Assembly: GCF_026745355.1 (NCBI RefSeq)
Contig: NC_079209.1
Span: 51,585,671-51,649,670 of the forward strand
DNA: 64,000 bases
Origin: Beta vulgaris subsp. vulgaris
Taxonomy: Eukaryota; Streptophyta; Magnoliopsida; Caryophyllales; Amaranthaceae
Direction of reading: 5' to 3'
In this document: positions 1-11,348 of the stretch, piece by piece
How positions within the stretch are numbered: position 1 is the stretch's first letter
Layout: the number at the start of each line of letters is the position of its first letter
Program-made: the position numbers and the translations under genes
Notes under the pieces: generated by a model
The model's database searches: none
What the model was told of the DNA's origin: nothing
The model's input: only the letters and a program-made list of their open reading frames with translations

Positions 1-514
1 TAAAATCACAATTCACACCACCAATAATACTCCAAATAGGACTAAAATGAGTTATTTGACTAAAAGTCATGTGTTCATATTCTGCATTTATCTTTTACAA
101 ATCCAATTCATTAATAATATATTTCTTCTATGTACCACAAAAAAACCCAATTATTTAACATTTGTCATCTATTACAACATCTAATTACCTCTCCTCACAA
201 TCATATCTTTTTTCTTAATGGCTAAGAATCCTACAAATTAAACACAACATTCCTTGGCCTCTTATTGGAAAAGCCCATAAATAATAAAACCCAGAAAATC
301 TCAAAATCAAATTATCTGTCAATTATTTAGTGGTTAATCACTTAGCTCCGTAGTGGTAGGTCACTCTTACAAATTAGTACCGACTTTTCTTCACTTCCCC
401 TTTAAATTAAAGCACTTGGCATTTTCTCTAACCAATATCTTTTTTCCCCACACAAAAACCAAAAAAAAAAAACAAACAAAAAGAAAATCAAAAAAAATAT
501 CAGGTGGATCAAAA
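1..514. other. Upstream region of the first RCI2 gene
   Basis: AT-rich, non-coding. It would hold the promoter and 5' leader of the gene that starts at 515. An AT-rich stretch near 277-289 could act as a TATA element, but no box is clearly distinguished. A purine-rich A-run (about 460-500) lies just before the start codon. No repeat or other gene is visible. Confidence 0.5.
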
Positions 515-1724
515 ATGGGATCTGGAAATTGCCACATCTTCTGGGAAATTCTATTGGCCATCATCCTCCCTCCTCTTGGTATCTGCTTGAGTGATGGTTG
601 TTGCAGTGTAAGTTTTTATTTTCACTGTTTTCCACAATCACTTATGTCATTTTGTCTGTGCTTATACGTGCAATATGTATCTTTGGTATATTGAACTAAC
701 GTTCTAGTCGGGATTTGATTCCAAGTCTTATATTTTTTACGTCGAATACTTTATCAGATAAGTTAATTAACATCGATTACGTCCATTCTTTTAATGTAAA
801 AACAACCCCTTATGATTTTATTGTTCATATGCTTATTAGATGTGATATACTAACTTTTTGCTTGATTTCAAACATGTTTTGGTGTTTACTTGAATTCTGA
901 ACTAAGATCGCTAGATCTGATTCATTTTTATGTATCTGTTAGACTTTGTAGATGTATATCGATTATTACTTAGGATTGATATATAGTTTTGGTCCTTTTG
1001 TATGCACTTATAAGTGTCTAGAAGAATTTATTTAATTGGTAGGATCCGGTGAATATTCTATATAGTGGGATGTTTGCAAATTTGTTGGAAAGACAATGAA
1101 ACGCCATAAGTGCTAGTCTGTTTTATCTCCTTGATACGTCAAGCAAAAATTATATCAGAATTGCGACTTATGTTACTTCGACACCTCCATTTTCCTTCAG
1201 TATCGTTTGTCGTGTTGCGTCGAGCTGTCGACAAGATATTTAGATACTTCCTTTCAAACTAAGAACTTGACTTTCTTGTATAAAATTGTCAAAATAGCCT
1301 AATCGAACGCTTAAATGGCCGTATTTGACTAGACACTTGATTTGTGTAAGAGTAACATTGATTGATGCTACTGTATATTTAAGATACCACTGTATAAATA
1401 TGCAGTAAAAACTTTGACATTCAATTATTCAAAGTGTATCCCTTTTTTTATCTTTATTAGAAAAAGACGTCCAACAATTTGCAAAATTACACAAGGAAAT
1501 AAAATTGGACTTAATCTGATACAAAAGAGCTAGTAAATAGTCTTATCATTGTGCTTGAAATAATAAGAGTGAGTTAATTTTGCTTGCAGTGGGAGTTCTT
1601 GATATGTTTGGTGTTGACAATACTGGGATACATTCCTGGGATCATCTATGCAATCTATATCATCGTGGTAAAAAGTAATCGCGACGCCGAATCGGAGGGC
1701 AATTACCGTCAACTTCCACAGTAG
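515..1724 (+). CDS. RCI2: RCI2/PMP3-type low-temperature and salt responsive membrane protein (UPF0057), two exons
   Basis: Exons are 515-607 and 1590-1724. The donor is GTAAGT at 608, the acceptor is TTGCAG ending at 1589, and the intron is phase 0. The spliced product is 75 residues. It has the family layout of two short membrane segments (about residues 10-27 and 33-55), with the signature ILPPLG at about 17-22 and GYIPGIIYAIY around 44-54. These proteins are small hydrophobic plasma-membrane polypeptides linked to ion homeostasis and membrane potential under cold and salt stress (family knowledge). The hydrophilic tail of about 20 residues after the second segment places it with the longer-tailed plant RCI2 forms, not the 54-residue RCI2A type. 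A paralogue with the same intron position lies at 21560. The start is chosen because it is the first ATG ahead of the conserved core and the only one matching family length. Confidence 0.93.
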
Positions 1725-2012
1725 ATGAACGGAACAACCCTGCTTCCTAGCGTTGTAGAAGACACCTTTTGATATGGTTGTCACTTGTGGTTTTTGTTCA
1801 TCTCTATATGTTACTGTATTTTGTTTTTAAGTTTTCCAAAGTTGCTAAAGAATCTTTTGTACTAATAAAAATATGTCATTTCACTGTATGAGGTTTTGAG
1901 ATATATTAGATTTGTCATCTGTTGTTGTCATCATTGTGGATTTGTGGTGCTGTTGTAGCTTTTGACTTTTGAGTGGAATATCATGAAAAATGTTCCAACT
2001 TTTGCCTTCATT

Positions 2013-3416
2013 GAATAAAAATCCGGAACTCTTTCTCTCTCTCTAAAAAAATATCCTCCCTCCAAACCCTAGGGTCTCTTCGCCGCACAACCCAAATCAT
2101 AGCGCGCTCGACTGTCGCGTGAGCCACCGCGGGCTCCTCACGCCGACAGTCGACCCCGCCTCTCTTTTTTGTCTCTTTTCTCTTTTATAAGGTTTCTGTA
2201 GTCGTAGCAGTTCTGGGCTAGCTGGTGTTCCATCCCCGTCGTTGCCGGCACGGTGTTTCTCCTGTCGGTGTTAGTTTTTCACCTTCCCCGTCGTTGGTAT
2301 TGTTTTCGTCCCCATCCCGCCGTCGTCGCCGCTAGGTTGGTGTGTTCCCTTTGTTGTATTGTCGCGCTGGTTCACTGTAGAATTTGGGGTTGGGTTCTGT
2401 CAACTCCGGGCCTCCCCTCCCGTTCCCCCTGTTCTGGTTTTCCGGTTGGGGCTCCCTATCCCCTCCCCCCTTTGTTATGTCGGGCCTCCCTATCCCCTCC
2501 CCCGATGTCATGTCGGGCCTCCCTATCCCCTTCCCCCTTAGTCCGCGTTGGGCCTCCCCTTCCCCTTCCCCTTCCCCTTCCCCTTGGTTGTTAGTCACCC
2601 TAAGTGGGTTCCTGGTAAGGTTGTTTCATATTCTCAAGTTTATCAGTTTGTTTGTTAAGAGTTTAAGAGTCAGTTGGTTGCATAAGTCTTGGGGTTTCAA
2701 AAAAGTAGAATTTGTGGTCTTTTTGGAATTTGTGGTGTGGCTGCAGGTTAATCAAATGGATTGTGCGCGTGATTTTAGGGGTGATGCACGTTTTTCATGG
2801 TTGGGATCTTTGTTTTCCGGTTTCGCAAACCGGCGAAGTGTTCGAGAGCTCACTTTATTTAGCTCTCTCTCTAGCTTGGCATTGATCTTTATGACCTTTG
2901 CCTTGACAAAATCAAATCTGCAGGCGACACACCAGTTGTATCTGGTGGTTTTCAGCGCGCCCACTCGACAGAGTTTCTACCGTCTATTGGAGAAACCTGC
3001 AATACTCTCGACCGATAGTATCGAGTCACATAGGACCGTGACTCTAATCAAGATCATGAGCTCAGAATCCCAAACAATAGCAGTTTGTTGGGATTGCTCA
3101 TGTGGCGAGGTACGACGCTCGCCATTGGTTGTTTGTTGTTCGAATCATGAACGACAATCGTTCCCCTCACCACTTTCATCAGCAATCCAAGTTTTACCTC
3201 CACTATCACAAGCTTTGACCAGCGATGCCCTCTGTCATATACGGCCCTTTATCGGTTTTTGTTGGTTTTGTTTTCTATGTATTATAAGAACTCTTATAGC
3301 TTATTTACGTTTGTTTGCTTGTTTTGGATGTAGTTGTATTAGCATTAGGCTGTAATTCCTCCTTTAATTAATGTACGATTTCTTGATGTAAAAAAAAAAA
3401 AAAAAAGAATAATAAT
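2013..3416 (+). mobile_element. Poly(A)-tailed retroposon, about 1.4 kb, probably a non-autonomous LINE derivative
   Basis: The segment 2023-3406 starts with a CT-rich, then GC-rich leader unlike its AT-rich surroundings and ends in a 17-A run (3390-3406). It is flanked by GAATAAAAAT (2013-2022) and GAATAATAAT (3407-3416), a 10-bp target duplication with one mismatch. A pyrimidine array of CCCCTT units lies at about 2555-2584. A long frame (2384-3355) is open but shows no reverse transcriptase, endonuclease or zinc-knuckle motif, so I do not call it a gene. The leader resembles plant LINE 5' leaders in composition. A retrocopy of a non-coding transcript would look the same. It sits about 300 bp downstream of the RCI2 stop. 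Confidence 0.55.
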
Positions 3417-3440
3417 GCTTCCCTTTCCAAATGGAGTAGC

Positions 3441-3530
3441 AGCAGACTTTTTTTTTTTTTTAGACATATAAAGGTAAGGAAAGAACATTAGGCTACCCTC
3501 CTTTCGAGGGAATACTTAATGTAGCAGACT
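3441..3530 (-). mobile_element. Short 5'-truncated poly(A) retroposon with 8-bp target duplication
   Basis: The insert 3449-3522 begins with a T-run (the poly(A) tail of a minus-strand insert) and is bounded by AGCAGACT at 3441-3448 and 3523-3530. Only about 60 bases of body remain. This is the pattern of a LINE-mobilised, severely 5'-truncated copy. The parent family is not identified. Confidence 0.6.
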
Positions 3531-3875
3531 AGCAGTGTAGTTCAGCATAATAATACTCGGCTGAATTCTTCACTTTAATACATGTGTAATTAATGTAGAT
3601 TTATATACAACAATATAGTAAATGAATGTTTATGACATGTAAAAAAATGTTTATATATATAAATCTTTCGAAAGACGTTTTTGAATAAGGAAATGTATCA
3701 TGTGGCGCTCTCCTTATTGGAGTTTTAGTTTATGTAATTCATGTACAATAAAAAATTAGAAATCATATAGTAACAAGTTGTAATTAGTGTTATTATTTGA
3801 AAGTAAAATATTAATAAATGAAATTTCCTTATTCGGGGCATTGTCTGAGGCTAATAACTAGTTTTGAATTTAAAA
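3523..3875. other. Intergenic, nothing recognised
   Basis: AT-rich, with no open frame of note and no repeat boundary apart from its neighbours. Confidence 0.5.
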
Positions 3876-4512
3876 GGTGTTTGGTTCAAAAAACTAACTA
3901 AAATGTTGGTCCTGTGAGAATTAGATTTTCATGGATACATACAAATTGGAAAAACCAATAGATCAGAAAAAGATGATTAATTTGTGAAAGAATTTTTGGG
4001 CTTATAAAAAGTGAAATTTGTGCTTGTGGAAACTATCGAGTAACCGGAGATAAAAAAGAAGACCAAAATTTTATGAGCAATGCAAAGTCGAATTTGTTAA
4101 TTCTAGAATACGAAGGTACAATTGGTTTATGCACTAATGATCTTTGTACTGGAGTTCTTTTTCTAATATTTCTTTTTATTATATCTTTACTAGTAGGTTG
4201 ATTACACTTACAACCGAAATAGAAATCGAACAGTTCGTGGTTCAAAAATGCCAAATTCCATCTAAACCATCTCTTATCCAAAAACTTGTACAGTGTCCAA
4301 TCATTTAGCTTAATCATGATATAGTCTCAGACTTCACTATTGAAAGAAGGTGTGAGATCTCAATCCAAGAGGTACGAAATTTAGGGTATTGAGGGGGATA
4401 ATGAACTTAGTGAGTTTGAGCTAGCTTCCATATCCCAAATTATTTGAATTTAGTTTAAATAGTGTACGTACTTCCAAACCATTCCATTCCATTCCAAAAC
4501 AACCAAACACCC
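3876..4512. mobile_element. MITE-like element with GGTGTTTGGTT termini
   Basis: The left terminus GGTGTTTGGTTC (3876) is matched in inverted orientation by AACCAAACACCC ending at 4512. Interior frames (for example 4033-4317, minus) carry no known domain. It is directly followed by a second MITE. The target duplication is not resolved, so the exact borders are approximate. Confidence 0.45.
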
Positions 4513-4822
4513 ATTTGTTTGGTTCACTAGTTTTAGGTATGAGGTATGGGTTTGGAATGAACAAAACTCATACCTAGTGTTTGTTTAACTTATTTCTAAA
4601 TTTTAAAGCCATACCTCAAACCCATAAGGTATGGGGTTTAGAAACCCATGGGGGGAGGTGGGTATGGCTCATACCTTACCTCTAGGTATCAAATAAAAGA
4701 AGATTTTTCATTCCCAAAATGAAACCAAACACAAGGTATTAAGTATCAAGTTCCAAACCCATACCACCTTGGTTTCATTCCTGATTCCAAACCCATACCA
4801 TAATATGAGCCAAACGCCCAAC
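4513..4822. mobile_element. Fold-back MITE, about 310 bp
   Basis: The left arm (TTTGGTTCACTAG, then TATGAGGTATGGGTTTGG) is repeated in inverse form at the right (CCAAACCCATACCATAATATGAGCCAAA, ending about 4816). The two arms would pair over much of their length. No coding capacity. It abuts the preceding element, so the two could be parts of one larger element. Confidence 0.55.
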
Positions 4823-4854
4823 TTCCTAGTTTAAGTTTGAAAACTATTAAGCTT

Positions 4855-4935
4855 GTTTGGTGTAGTTAGTTGGGGTTCCAGCGTATAACCTTTTAAGGTC
4901 ACAAGGTTGAATCCTTCCAATTGCAGTACTTCAAG
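4855..4935 (+). mobile_element. tRNA-like SINE trace (A-box/B-box head)
   Basis: A GTAGTTAGTTGGGGTTCC stretch resembles a pol III A box. About 40 bases later, CAAGGTTGAATCC resembles a B box. This is the spacing of a tRNA-derived SINE head. The tail and target duplication are not clear. Confidence 0.35.
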
Positions 4936-5688
4936 ATAAAGATTTCCCATAACTTCCCCCTTACTTTCAAGTGTCTAACCCCCAAATACTAAACTAAGCG
5001 TGTATCATACGACCTATAAAAAAAAAAAGAGTGTATCATAGGAGATAAGGTCTAGATGGGTTCCTTTTCTTTACTATTAAAAAGATTTAAGTTGAAATAG
5101 GTATAGTGCGTGATTTTTGGCAATAATTTTGTTAAAATATCTCCATGAACATTGAAATTAAGGTACATTGTACATGTGACACATAAAGACAAAATCATAA
5201 TTATTTTTAGTCAGATCATTGAAAAAGATAAAAAAAAAACAAAGCAAATGTATAGCTTTTCTAATACATGCCTTATATCATGGCTAAGATTGTTCCTTGA
5301 CAAATACTTCGAAAATGAGTAGAAAAACAAATGACAAAGGAAGTAAACTCATAATTGCATAATCAAATTTATTGATAAGATCTATTCATAATTTATTTGA
5401 TTCAATGTGTTATGTACATGTTAGATTCAGATTTCTTTTGTAGCTAACCCTATAACTTTTTATTCTTATACTTAAAACTTCATGTCAGGTGCAAATAATG
5501 ACATTTAATTTTTTCACAAGTACATGCCATTTTGAAGTTTCGTGGTAGTTGCTTAAGTTTGTTCTATCTTCTAAATTCCCCAACACTCATGAATTGAATC
5601 AGAATACAAAAAGAGCAAGTCTTGTATCATAATCTGACCACTTAATTTAGTTTCCTCCTTAAATTTTGAGTATTATTTTATAATAATA
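4936..5688. other. Intergenic, with one minute A-rich insert at 5010-5030
   Basis: No gene is seen. GTGTATCATA occurs at 5000-5009 and 5031-5040, flanking 21 bases that end in an A-run. This has the form of a target duplication around a minute plus-strand poly(A) insertion. The rest is AT-rich and featureless. Confidence 0.4.
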
Positions 5689-5749
5689 TATTTCCTCCGT
5701 TCTATTTTATAGTTCCCGTTTCATTTTGGACACGAAAATTAAGAAATCA

Positions 5750-5799
5750 ATTATTGTTATGTACTTTTTTTTTTTTGAGGGGATTATTGTTATGTACTT
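5750..5799 (-). mobile_element. Minute retroposon, 16 bp, with 17-bp target duplication
   Basis: The 17-mer ATTATTGTTATGTACTT occurs at 5750-5766 and 5783-5799. Between them lies only a T-run ending GAGGGG (5767-5782). Read on the minus strand this is CCCCTC plus a poly(A) tail. It lies inside the left arm of the Stowaway-like MITE. The same core recurs at 29023. Confidence 0.75.
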
Positions 5800-5867
5800 G
5801 CATGAGGAGTTGTTGTGTTTTTTTGGAATTATTGTCATAAAAAAGCAAAAACGAATTAGAACATTAA

Positions 5868-6971
5868 GGGTGCGTTCTATTCAACTTATTGGCCCTGAAC
5901 TTATTGGACCTTATCTGAACTGAACTTATTGAACCTGAACTGAACTTATTGGAACTGATTCAACTTATTGGACCTGATTGAACCTGATTGGAACTTATTG
6001 GACCTTATTGACCTTATTGAAACTTATTAGACCTTATTGACACTGATTGAAACTTATTAGACCTTATTGGACCTGATTGAAACTTATTAGACCTGATTGA
6101 AACTTATTTGACCTTATTAGACAAAAACATTGACCATGAATAACATAAATATTACCACTAACGTAAATACTACCCCTCAAAATTTTTTATGGAGTAATAA
6201 TTATTATAATTCGTCCTTTAAAAATAATGATTATTAATTATCTCTTATGATATTAATTTAACAAAAAAATTACTATTTATATATTTGCATATACATAACT
6301 TTCACTATTAATATATCTAATAGTCTTGTTTTAATAGATAACTTTCACCACGAAAACATGTTATCTCTAGTTATTTAAAGACGAATTGCAAAATATTGTA
6401 ATTATTATTATTGTTGTTAACCTTAATTATTTGACCATGATTATAATATTATTTAATAGCGATATGAATAATCAAATAATAGACAATAATACAAGCATAA
6501 TACTATATATTGTGGTACTTTAATAAAAAAAAAATTCTAATAATATCATAATCAGCTAATAGTAATATGAATAATAAAATAATAGACATAATACAAATAA
6601 ATAATAAAATAATAGACACTAATACAAGTATAATACTATGTAATCATTGTGGTACTTTAATTAAAATTCTAATAATAACATAATCAGCTAATAGTGATAT
6701 GAAATTATGAATAATAAAATAATGGACAATAAACAAATGTTTATTAAATATTGACTATTTGGACCTTATTGGACCTGATTGGAACTTATTGGACCTTATT
6801 AGACCTGATTGGAACTTATTGCACCTAATTGGAACTTATTGCACCTGATTGGAACTTATTGGACCTTATTAGACCTTATTGGAACTTATTGCCCTTATTG
6901 GACCTTATTGCAACTTATCTGAACTTATTGGACCTGAAACTTAATTTTTTTAAGTTGAACAGAACGCACAC
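5868..6971. mobile_element. MITE family A, copy 1 (TNA target duplication, decamer-array arms)
   Basis: Terminal inverted repeats are GGGTGCGTTCTATTCAACTT at the left and AAGTTGAACAGAACGCACAC at the right. They are flanked by TAA at 5865-5867 and 6972-6974, the 3-bp duplication expected for PIF/Harbinger-type elements. Both arms (about 5885-6115 and 6755-6940) are arrays of degenerate ten-base units such as CTTATTGGAC. The middle (6120-6750) is AT-rich with no coding sequence. At 1.1 kb it is long for a MITE. The middle region is shared with copy 2. Confidence 0.75.
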
Positions 6972-7132
6972 TAAGGGTGCGTTCTATTCAACTTATTGGC
7001 CCTGAACTTATTGGACCTTATCTGAACTGAACTTATTGGACCTTATCTGAACTGAACTTATTGGAACTTATTAAACCTGATTGGACCTGATTCAACTTAT
7101 TGGACATGATTGAACTTGATTGGAACTTATTG

Positions 7133-9675
7133 TGTAATACTCCGTATTTTTAGTAGTAATTTCGTACTAATTAAGAAAATATAAAAGAATTAATAAAAAG
7201 GTATTTTAGTTTACTTACAAATTAATAGGAATAAATTATTGTTAATAGGGAATTGTTAGGCATTTTCGGAGTTTTAAAAGAGTAACCTAATCTTCACTTG
7301 ACCTAGGGTTACTACCTTTTGAAGGAGTATAAAAAGAAAAGGAGAGGAATTTCAGAAAACCCTAAACCCTTCCTTCTCCCTCTCCTCAGCCGACTTTCTT
7401 CTCCCTCTCTCTCTCCTTAGCCGATCTCTCTTCCTCTCTCTCTCAGATTTCTTTCTCTCTCTCTCGATCTTCTCTCAATCTCTCGCTACTCTTCCTCTCG
7501 TCTCCTCCCTCTCGTCGTCGGTGTGCGTGGTGCGGTAGGAGTTCGTCGAGGTTTGGTGCGATTTCCGACGAGAGTATTCGAGAAATTTCGGTGTGAAGGA
7601 GTTCGAGGTTGTGCGATTTCAGGCGAGGGTTTGGTGCGAAGGGTCGAAGGTTCGTGCGGGTGTGTCGAGGTTTTCGTCCGGGTTTCTGCGGCGTGTGTGG
7701 TTCGAGTTTGCGACGAGGGTCGCGGTGTTCGAGGGTTGTGCGCGAGGCTGCTGTGTGGTTGCGCGAAGAGTCGGGGTCGTGCGGGTGTGGCTGCGCGACA
7801 TACCTGGAATTGTGCGAACCGGCGAGGCTGGTGCGGGTGTCCGTGGGCGACGAGCGAAGCCTGGCGAGGCTGCTGTGCGCACGTGTGGTGTGTATTTCGG
7901 TCGCCGGAGTTCTTTCGCCGGCAAATTTAGCGGTATACCCTATTATGTACCTAAAATATTATATCAGTTTTATTACTTATATTTACTGTTTTCATAATTA
8001 CGTAAGGTTTGTAATTAATAATTAGTAATTAGAGTGTTTAGTAATTATTAGATTGTTTAACTAGTTAAGTTATTATTCTGTTTTAAGTTGCATTCTGGTT
8101 AGGTTTGTAATTGGAATAAGATAAAGTAGGAGAGTGTGTATTATTATTAGTTACAATTATTATCGTTTCATGGTGATGTTTCAGAACTGACTTTGGGACT
8201 TATGACTTACTTTTGGACATATGACTTACCTTTGGGACTTATGACTTACTTTTGGACATATGACTTACCTTTGGACATATGACTTACTTCTGGACATAAG
8301 ACAGGTTGGACTTATGACTTTTGGATTGGTAAAATAGTGGACTAATGTTACTAACTAACTTAGTTACTCACTAACTCTGACTTCTAAAAGACGTTAAATT
8401 CACTAGATTAGAATTATAACGAAAGTTCTGGAATAAGGTTTTAACTATGTTTAATTCGAATCGTTAGTTGTTATGGTCTTAGTACGTAGTAGTTGTTAGT
8501 GTTATCAAGGACGTAACACTAAAGCTTTGTTTTAACGATTTAGGTCCCAATTTCATAAGCGGCTCGTTCTATTAAGTCAGCGAAAATTCTCCGCTACAAG
8601 GTACGTACGCGTACCAGTTTACTTTCAAAGCTTAGTATCATGTTAGGTTGCAGTTCATGTTATTGGAACCTAGTACCATGATAGGGAACATTTGATTGTG
8701 ATTGTTTGGTTAGACGTTTATAACGTGAAATCAATATGATGCATTGAAATATGTTGCATTGAAATGCGAAGTTCTATCGTAGTGTAACATCAGCATTATT
8801 AATCTGATCTATAGAGTAACAAGAGTGTTACAGGGATAAGATTGAGTTTGGTAATTAAGAGAGTATGTAAATGACTCCTTAAAGTTATAAAAGAATGATT
8901 GGTAATAAAAGAAGATTATGGCGATACTTGTAGTTGGACTCCCTACAAGTATAGAACAATGGGGGAGTGTAGGACTTGTCCTACACTCCTACGCAGGCCT
9001 ACTGTGACGACAGTAGTGTCCTTATATTTTGATAACTCAAGTAGGCGGAAGGTTCCGTTCGATCTTGGGGTATGCATACTAAGGTGATGGGTGTGAGACG
9101 GAACAAAACCGTATTTGCATTTCATCTAATAGACCAAGTTGTCTATTAAGGATTCAGTAGCCCGTATGATTCTAGTAAGATGACGGTGCCCGTTCGATGC
9201 CAAATAATGAAAGATTAAAGATGTGAATATAATGTTCATATAGCAGTTGTAATGTATGCATCATTTATGTTCATATAGTTTCAATGGTTCATTACGTACT
9301 CAGCATAGCTGACTGTGTGTTATTATGTGTTTGTTGTCCTGTGATGAACTATTGATACTTCAATGGGGAGCAGACTAGGTGAGCTGGTGCTGCTGCATGA
9401 TATCAAGCATAAGGGGGCTAGCTGTAGTTTGAAGTTAACTTTTGGTTTGTATTATGAATTTTATAGAACATTGTTACATGGTTTGAGTTTGAATAAAGAG
9501 GGGTCACTATGATTCCCGAGTTGTATTACATTTTCTATTCCGCTGCAATTTGGTTTTGAGACAATGAATTTGAGTTACCGTATTTCTAATTATGCCTTGC
9601 GTTCCATCGCGGCGGTAACACTCCCAAAGTCGATGCGACGTGCATTAGACGTGTATGGATTTTGGGGGTGTTACA
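7133..9675 (+). repeat. 5' LTR
   Basis: It begins TGTAATACTCCGTATTTTT and ends GGGGGTGTTACA, and is 2543 bp. It contains a TATA box at 7328, a CT-rich leader, a GC-rich stretch (7505-7930) and a short tandem block (8195-8290) of units around GACTTACTTTTGGACATAT. The GC-rich stretch throws up open frames on both strands that share no known domain and do not stay in frame in the other LTR, so they are not annotated. Confidence 0.95.
7328..7335 (+). promoter_or_regulatory. TATA box of the 5' LTR
   Basis: TATAAAAA sits upstream of a CT-rich transcribed leader. The same box is conserved in the 3' LTR at 16335-16342. It is the likely start signal for the genomic RNA. Confidence 0.6.
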
Positions 9676-9679
9676 AAAC

Positions 9680-9693
9680 TGGATTCAGAGCCA
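9680..9693 (+). promoter_or_regulatory. Primer-binding site (initiator Met tRNA type)
   Basis: TGGATTCAGAGCCA starts five bases after the 5' LTR. It differs by one base from the plant consensus TGGTATCAGAGCCA, which is complementary to the 3' end of initiator methionine tRNA. Confidence 0.8.
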
Positions 9694-10497
9694 GAAGCTC
9701 CTATTTTCAAAGACGTTTTCGAAACGATTTCAAAACGGGTAGTATGGGCTAGGAGCATATAGATCATGTCATGTGCATTAAGTCATAGGCATGTTATCAT
9801 TGCATTTGTTTGTATCTCGAACTTGTATGTGCTCTCTGTGTAATTGAAATGGTGAAAGATTCTTGAAATCTTCAAATGTGACTAGATTAAGAGAGTGTAC
9901 AAAGATAGGTCTAAATTATATTAGACTCAAAACTTATTTAAGTATAAAACTATTTTATTGATCGAAATGAGCTTGATTTCACTTGTGGATTTCAAAGTTA
10001 AAATGAGCATTTACCTCTTTACAAAAACTTAGACTATTCTATTTTTTTTTACTTTCGCAGATGGTTCACGACATAGGTCGTAAGGACTTTTTGATGAAAC
10101 AAGTAGGGGAGACTGGGATATGTGGTTCTTTAAAATGAAGTCTGCTATGGATTACAGAATTATGCAAGGGGAACATGGTTACGATCTGAGGGCTCTAGGA
10201 TACACTTCATGCTTCGTTATGTTCCAGAATAGAGCCATATAGATTTGTTCATCGTAGGTATGGGATATGTGGACTACAGAGGGTATTTCAATAGGAATAA
10301 GCATACCTACGGATACCAGAACCTCCTTCCGAAAAGCACTTCCTCACTGACCTTAAATACTGCGAGAATGAGTGGAGGGTTCGTGAGACCAGGGGTCAAA
10401 ACCCTTCTACTTCATCTGAAGGGAAAGTTCGAGCAATAGGGCCATAGATGGGAATTCTGAGAACCCAGGGGTCATACCTGAACCGCCATCAGCACCT

Positions 10498-11040
10498 GTG
10501 GCAAAGAGGCCAAGATACCAGCCATTTGAGGATGAGTTATTAGCCGATGACTTTCAGAATCTTAGGACAGTCACTTACGTCTCCGATGATGAAAGGAACA
10601 ATAGGACCTTCATTATAGTGTTGGGTGGGGTCCAGGTTGTACCAGGGTTACATGGGGATGATGATGATGAGCCACCTCCACTAGAGGATATACCAGTTGA
10701 GGAAGAGGACCCTGCTGAGAATGAAGACCCTGTTGAGGATGAGAATCCTGTTCAGAGAGATCCATGAGAGGATCCCATTGAGGAGGAGGATCCCATTGAG
10801 GAGGAGGATCCCATTGAGGAGGAGGATCCCATTGAGGAGGAGGATCCCATTGAGGAAGAAGACCCCGAGGAAGACCAAGGACCCATACTAGAGGATATAT
10901 TCTTTGAGGACGGCGAGCCTGAGGCAGATGAGATTGACCTTGATGGGGGATGGAGGATTCTGGATCAGAGGATGAAGCTCACCCTTGCCCATAGTTCTTT
11001 TGAGCATATATGTAGGATTAGGATTTTTGTTTTATTTTGA
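10498..11040 (+). pseudogene. Acidic-repeat frame in the retrotransposon leader, upstream of gag
   Basis: One frame stays open from about 10498 to a TGA at 11038-11040, except for a single in-frame TGA at 10765. It encodes a strongly acidic polypeptide of about 180 codons with a DDDDEPPPLED patch, then repeats of EDPIEE. Five perfect or near-perfect 18-bp DNA units (10768-10857) encode EDPIEE units. The first codon here is GTG and the frame breaks upstream at a TGA near 10420, so the true start is not known. It does not resemble Gag. Extra frames ahead of gag are known for some plant gypsy lineages such as Ogre, but I do not recognise this one. Function is unknown. Confidence 0.5.
10768..10857 (+). 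repeat. 18-bp tandem repeat, five copies
   Basis: The unit GAGGATCCCATTGAGGAG repeats five times without spacers; the last copy has one change. The length is a multiple of three, so the frame is kept. It lies inside the acidic leader frame. Confidence 0.9.
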
Positions 11041-11348
11041 TCGTTTTTGTTCATTTGTTAGTTAGGATAATAAGGCTTGCATGCCGATTAGGGAGTAACA
11101 TTATTTGATTTATATATATATATATGTATTTCTTTACAAATATTACATTCCCATTTTCAATAATAGTGCATAGTTATCTTTTATTGTTAATTGTGCATCT
11201 TATTTTGGATGATTGTAATGCAAGTCAGTACAGACTTAAAGGTGTTCGCAATATATGTTTATATGTTAAATGTGTATTCGTTGAATAAGTTAAAACAAAA
11301 ATTATGTGTAAGTCACTGAAATAGCTACTATGTTAATTTCAGCGCAGA

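Noticed and set aside
2384..3355. 323-codon open frame in the retroposon
   Set aside because: It starts in a low-complexity CCCCTT tract, has no recognisable domain and could be chance in a GC-rich insert.
5880..6115. Regular short repeats that might suggest a CRISPR-like array
   Set aside because: Degenerate head-to-tail decamers without spacers, in a eukaryotic MITE.
7523..8025. Several open frames of 100-138 codons in the GC-rich part of the 5' LTR, and matching ones at 16424-17028
   Set aside because: They overlap on both strands, change length between the two LTRs through single-base indels, and carry no known domain.
10681..10878. Frames with NGILL repeats opposite the acidic frame
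   Set aside because: Shadow of the 18-bp tandem repeat on the other strand.
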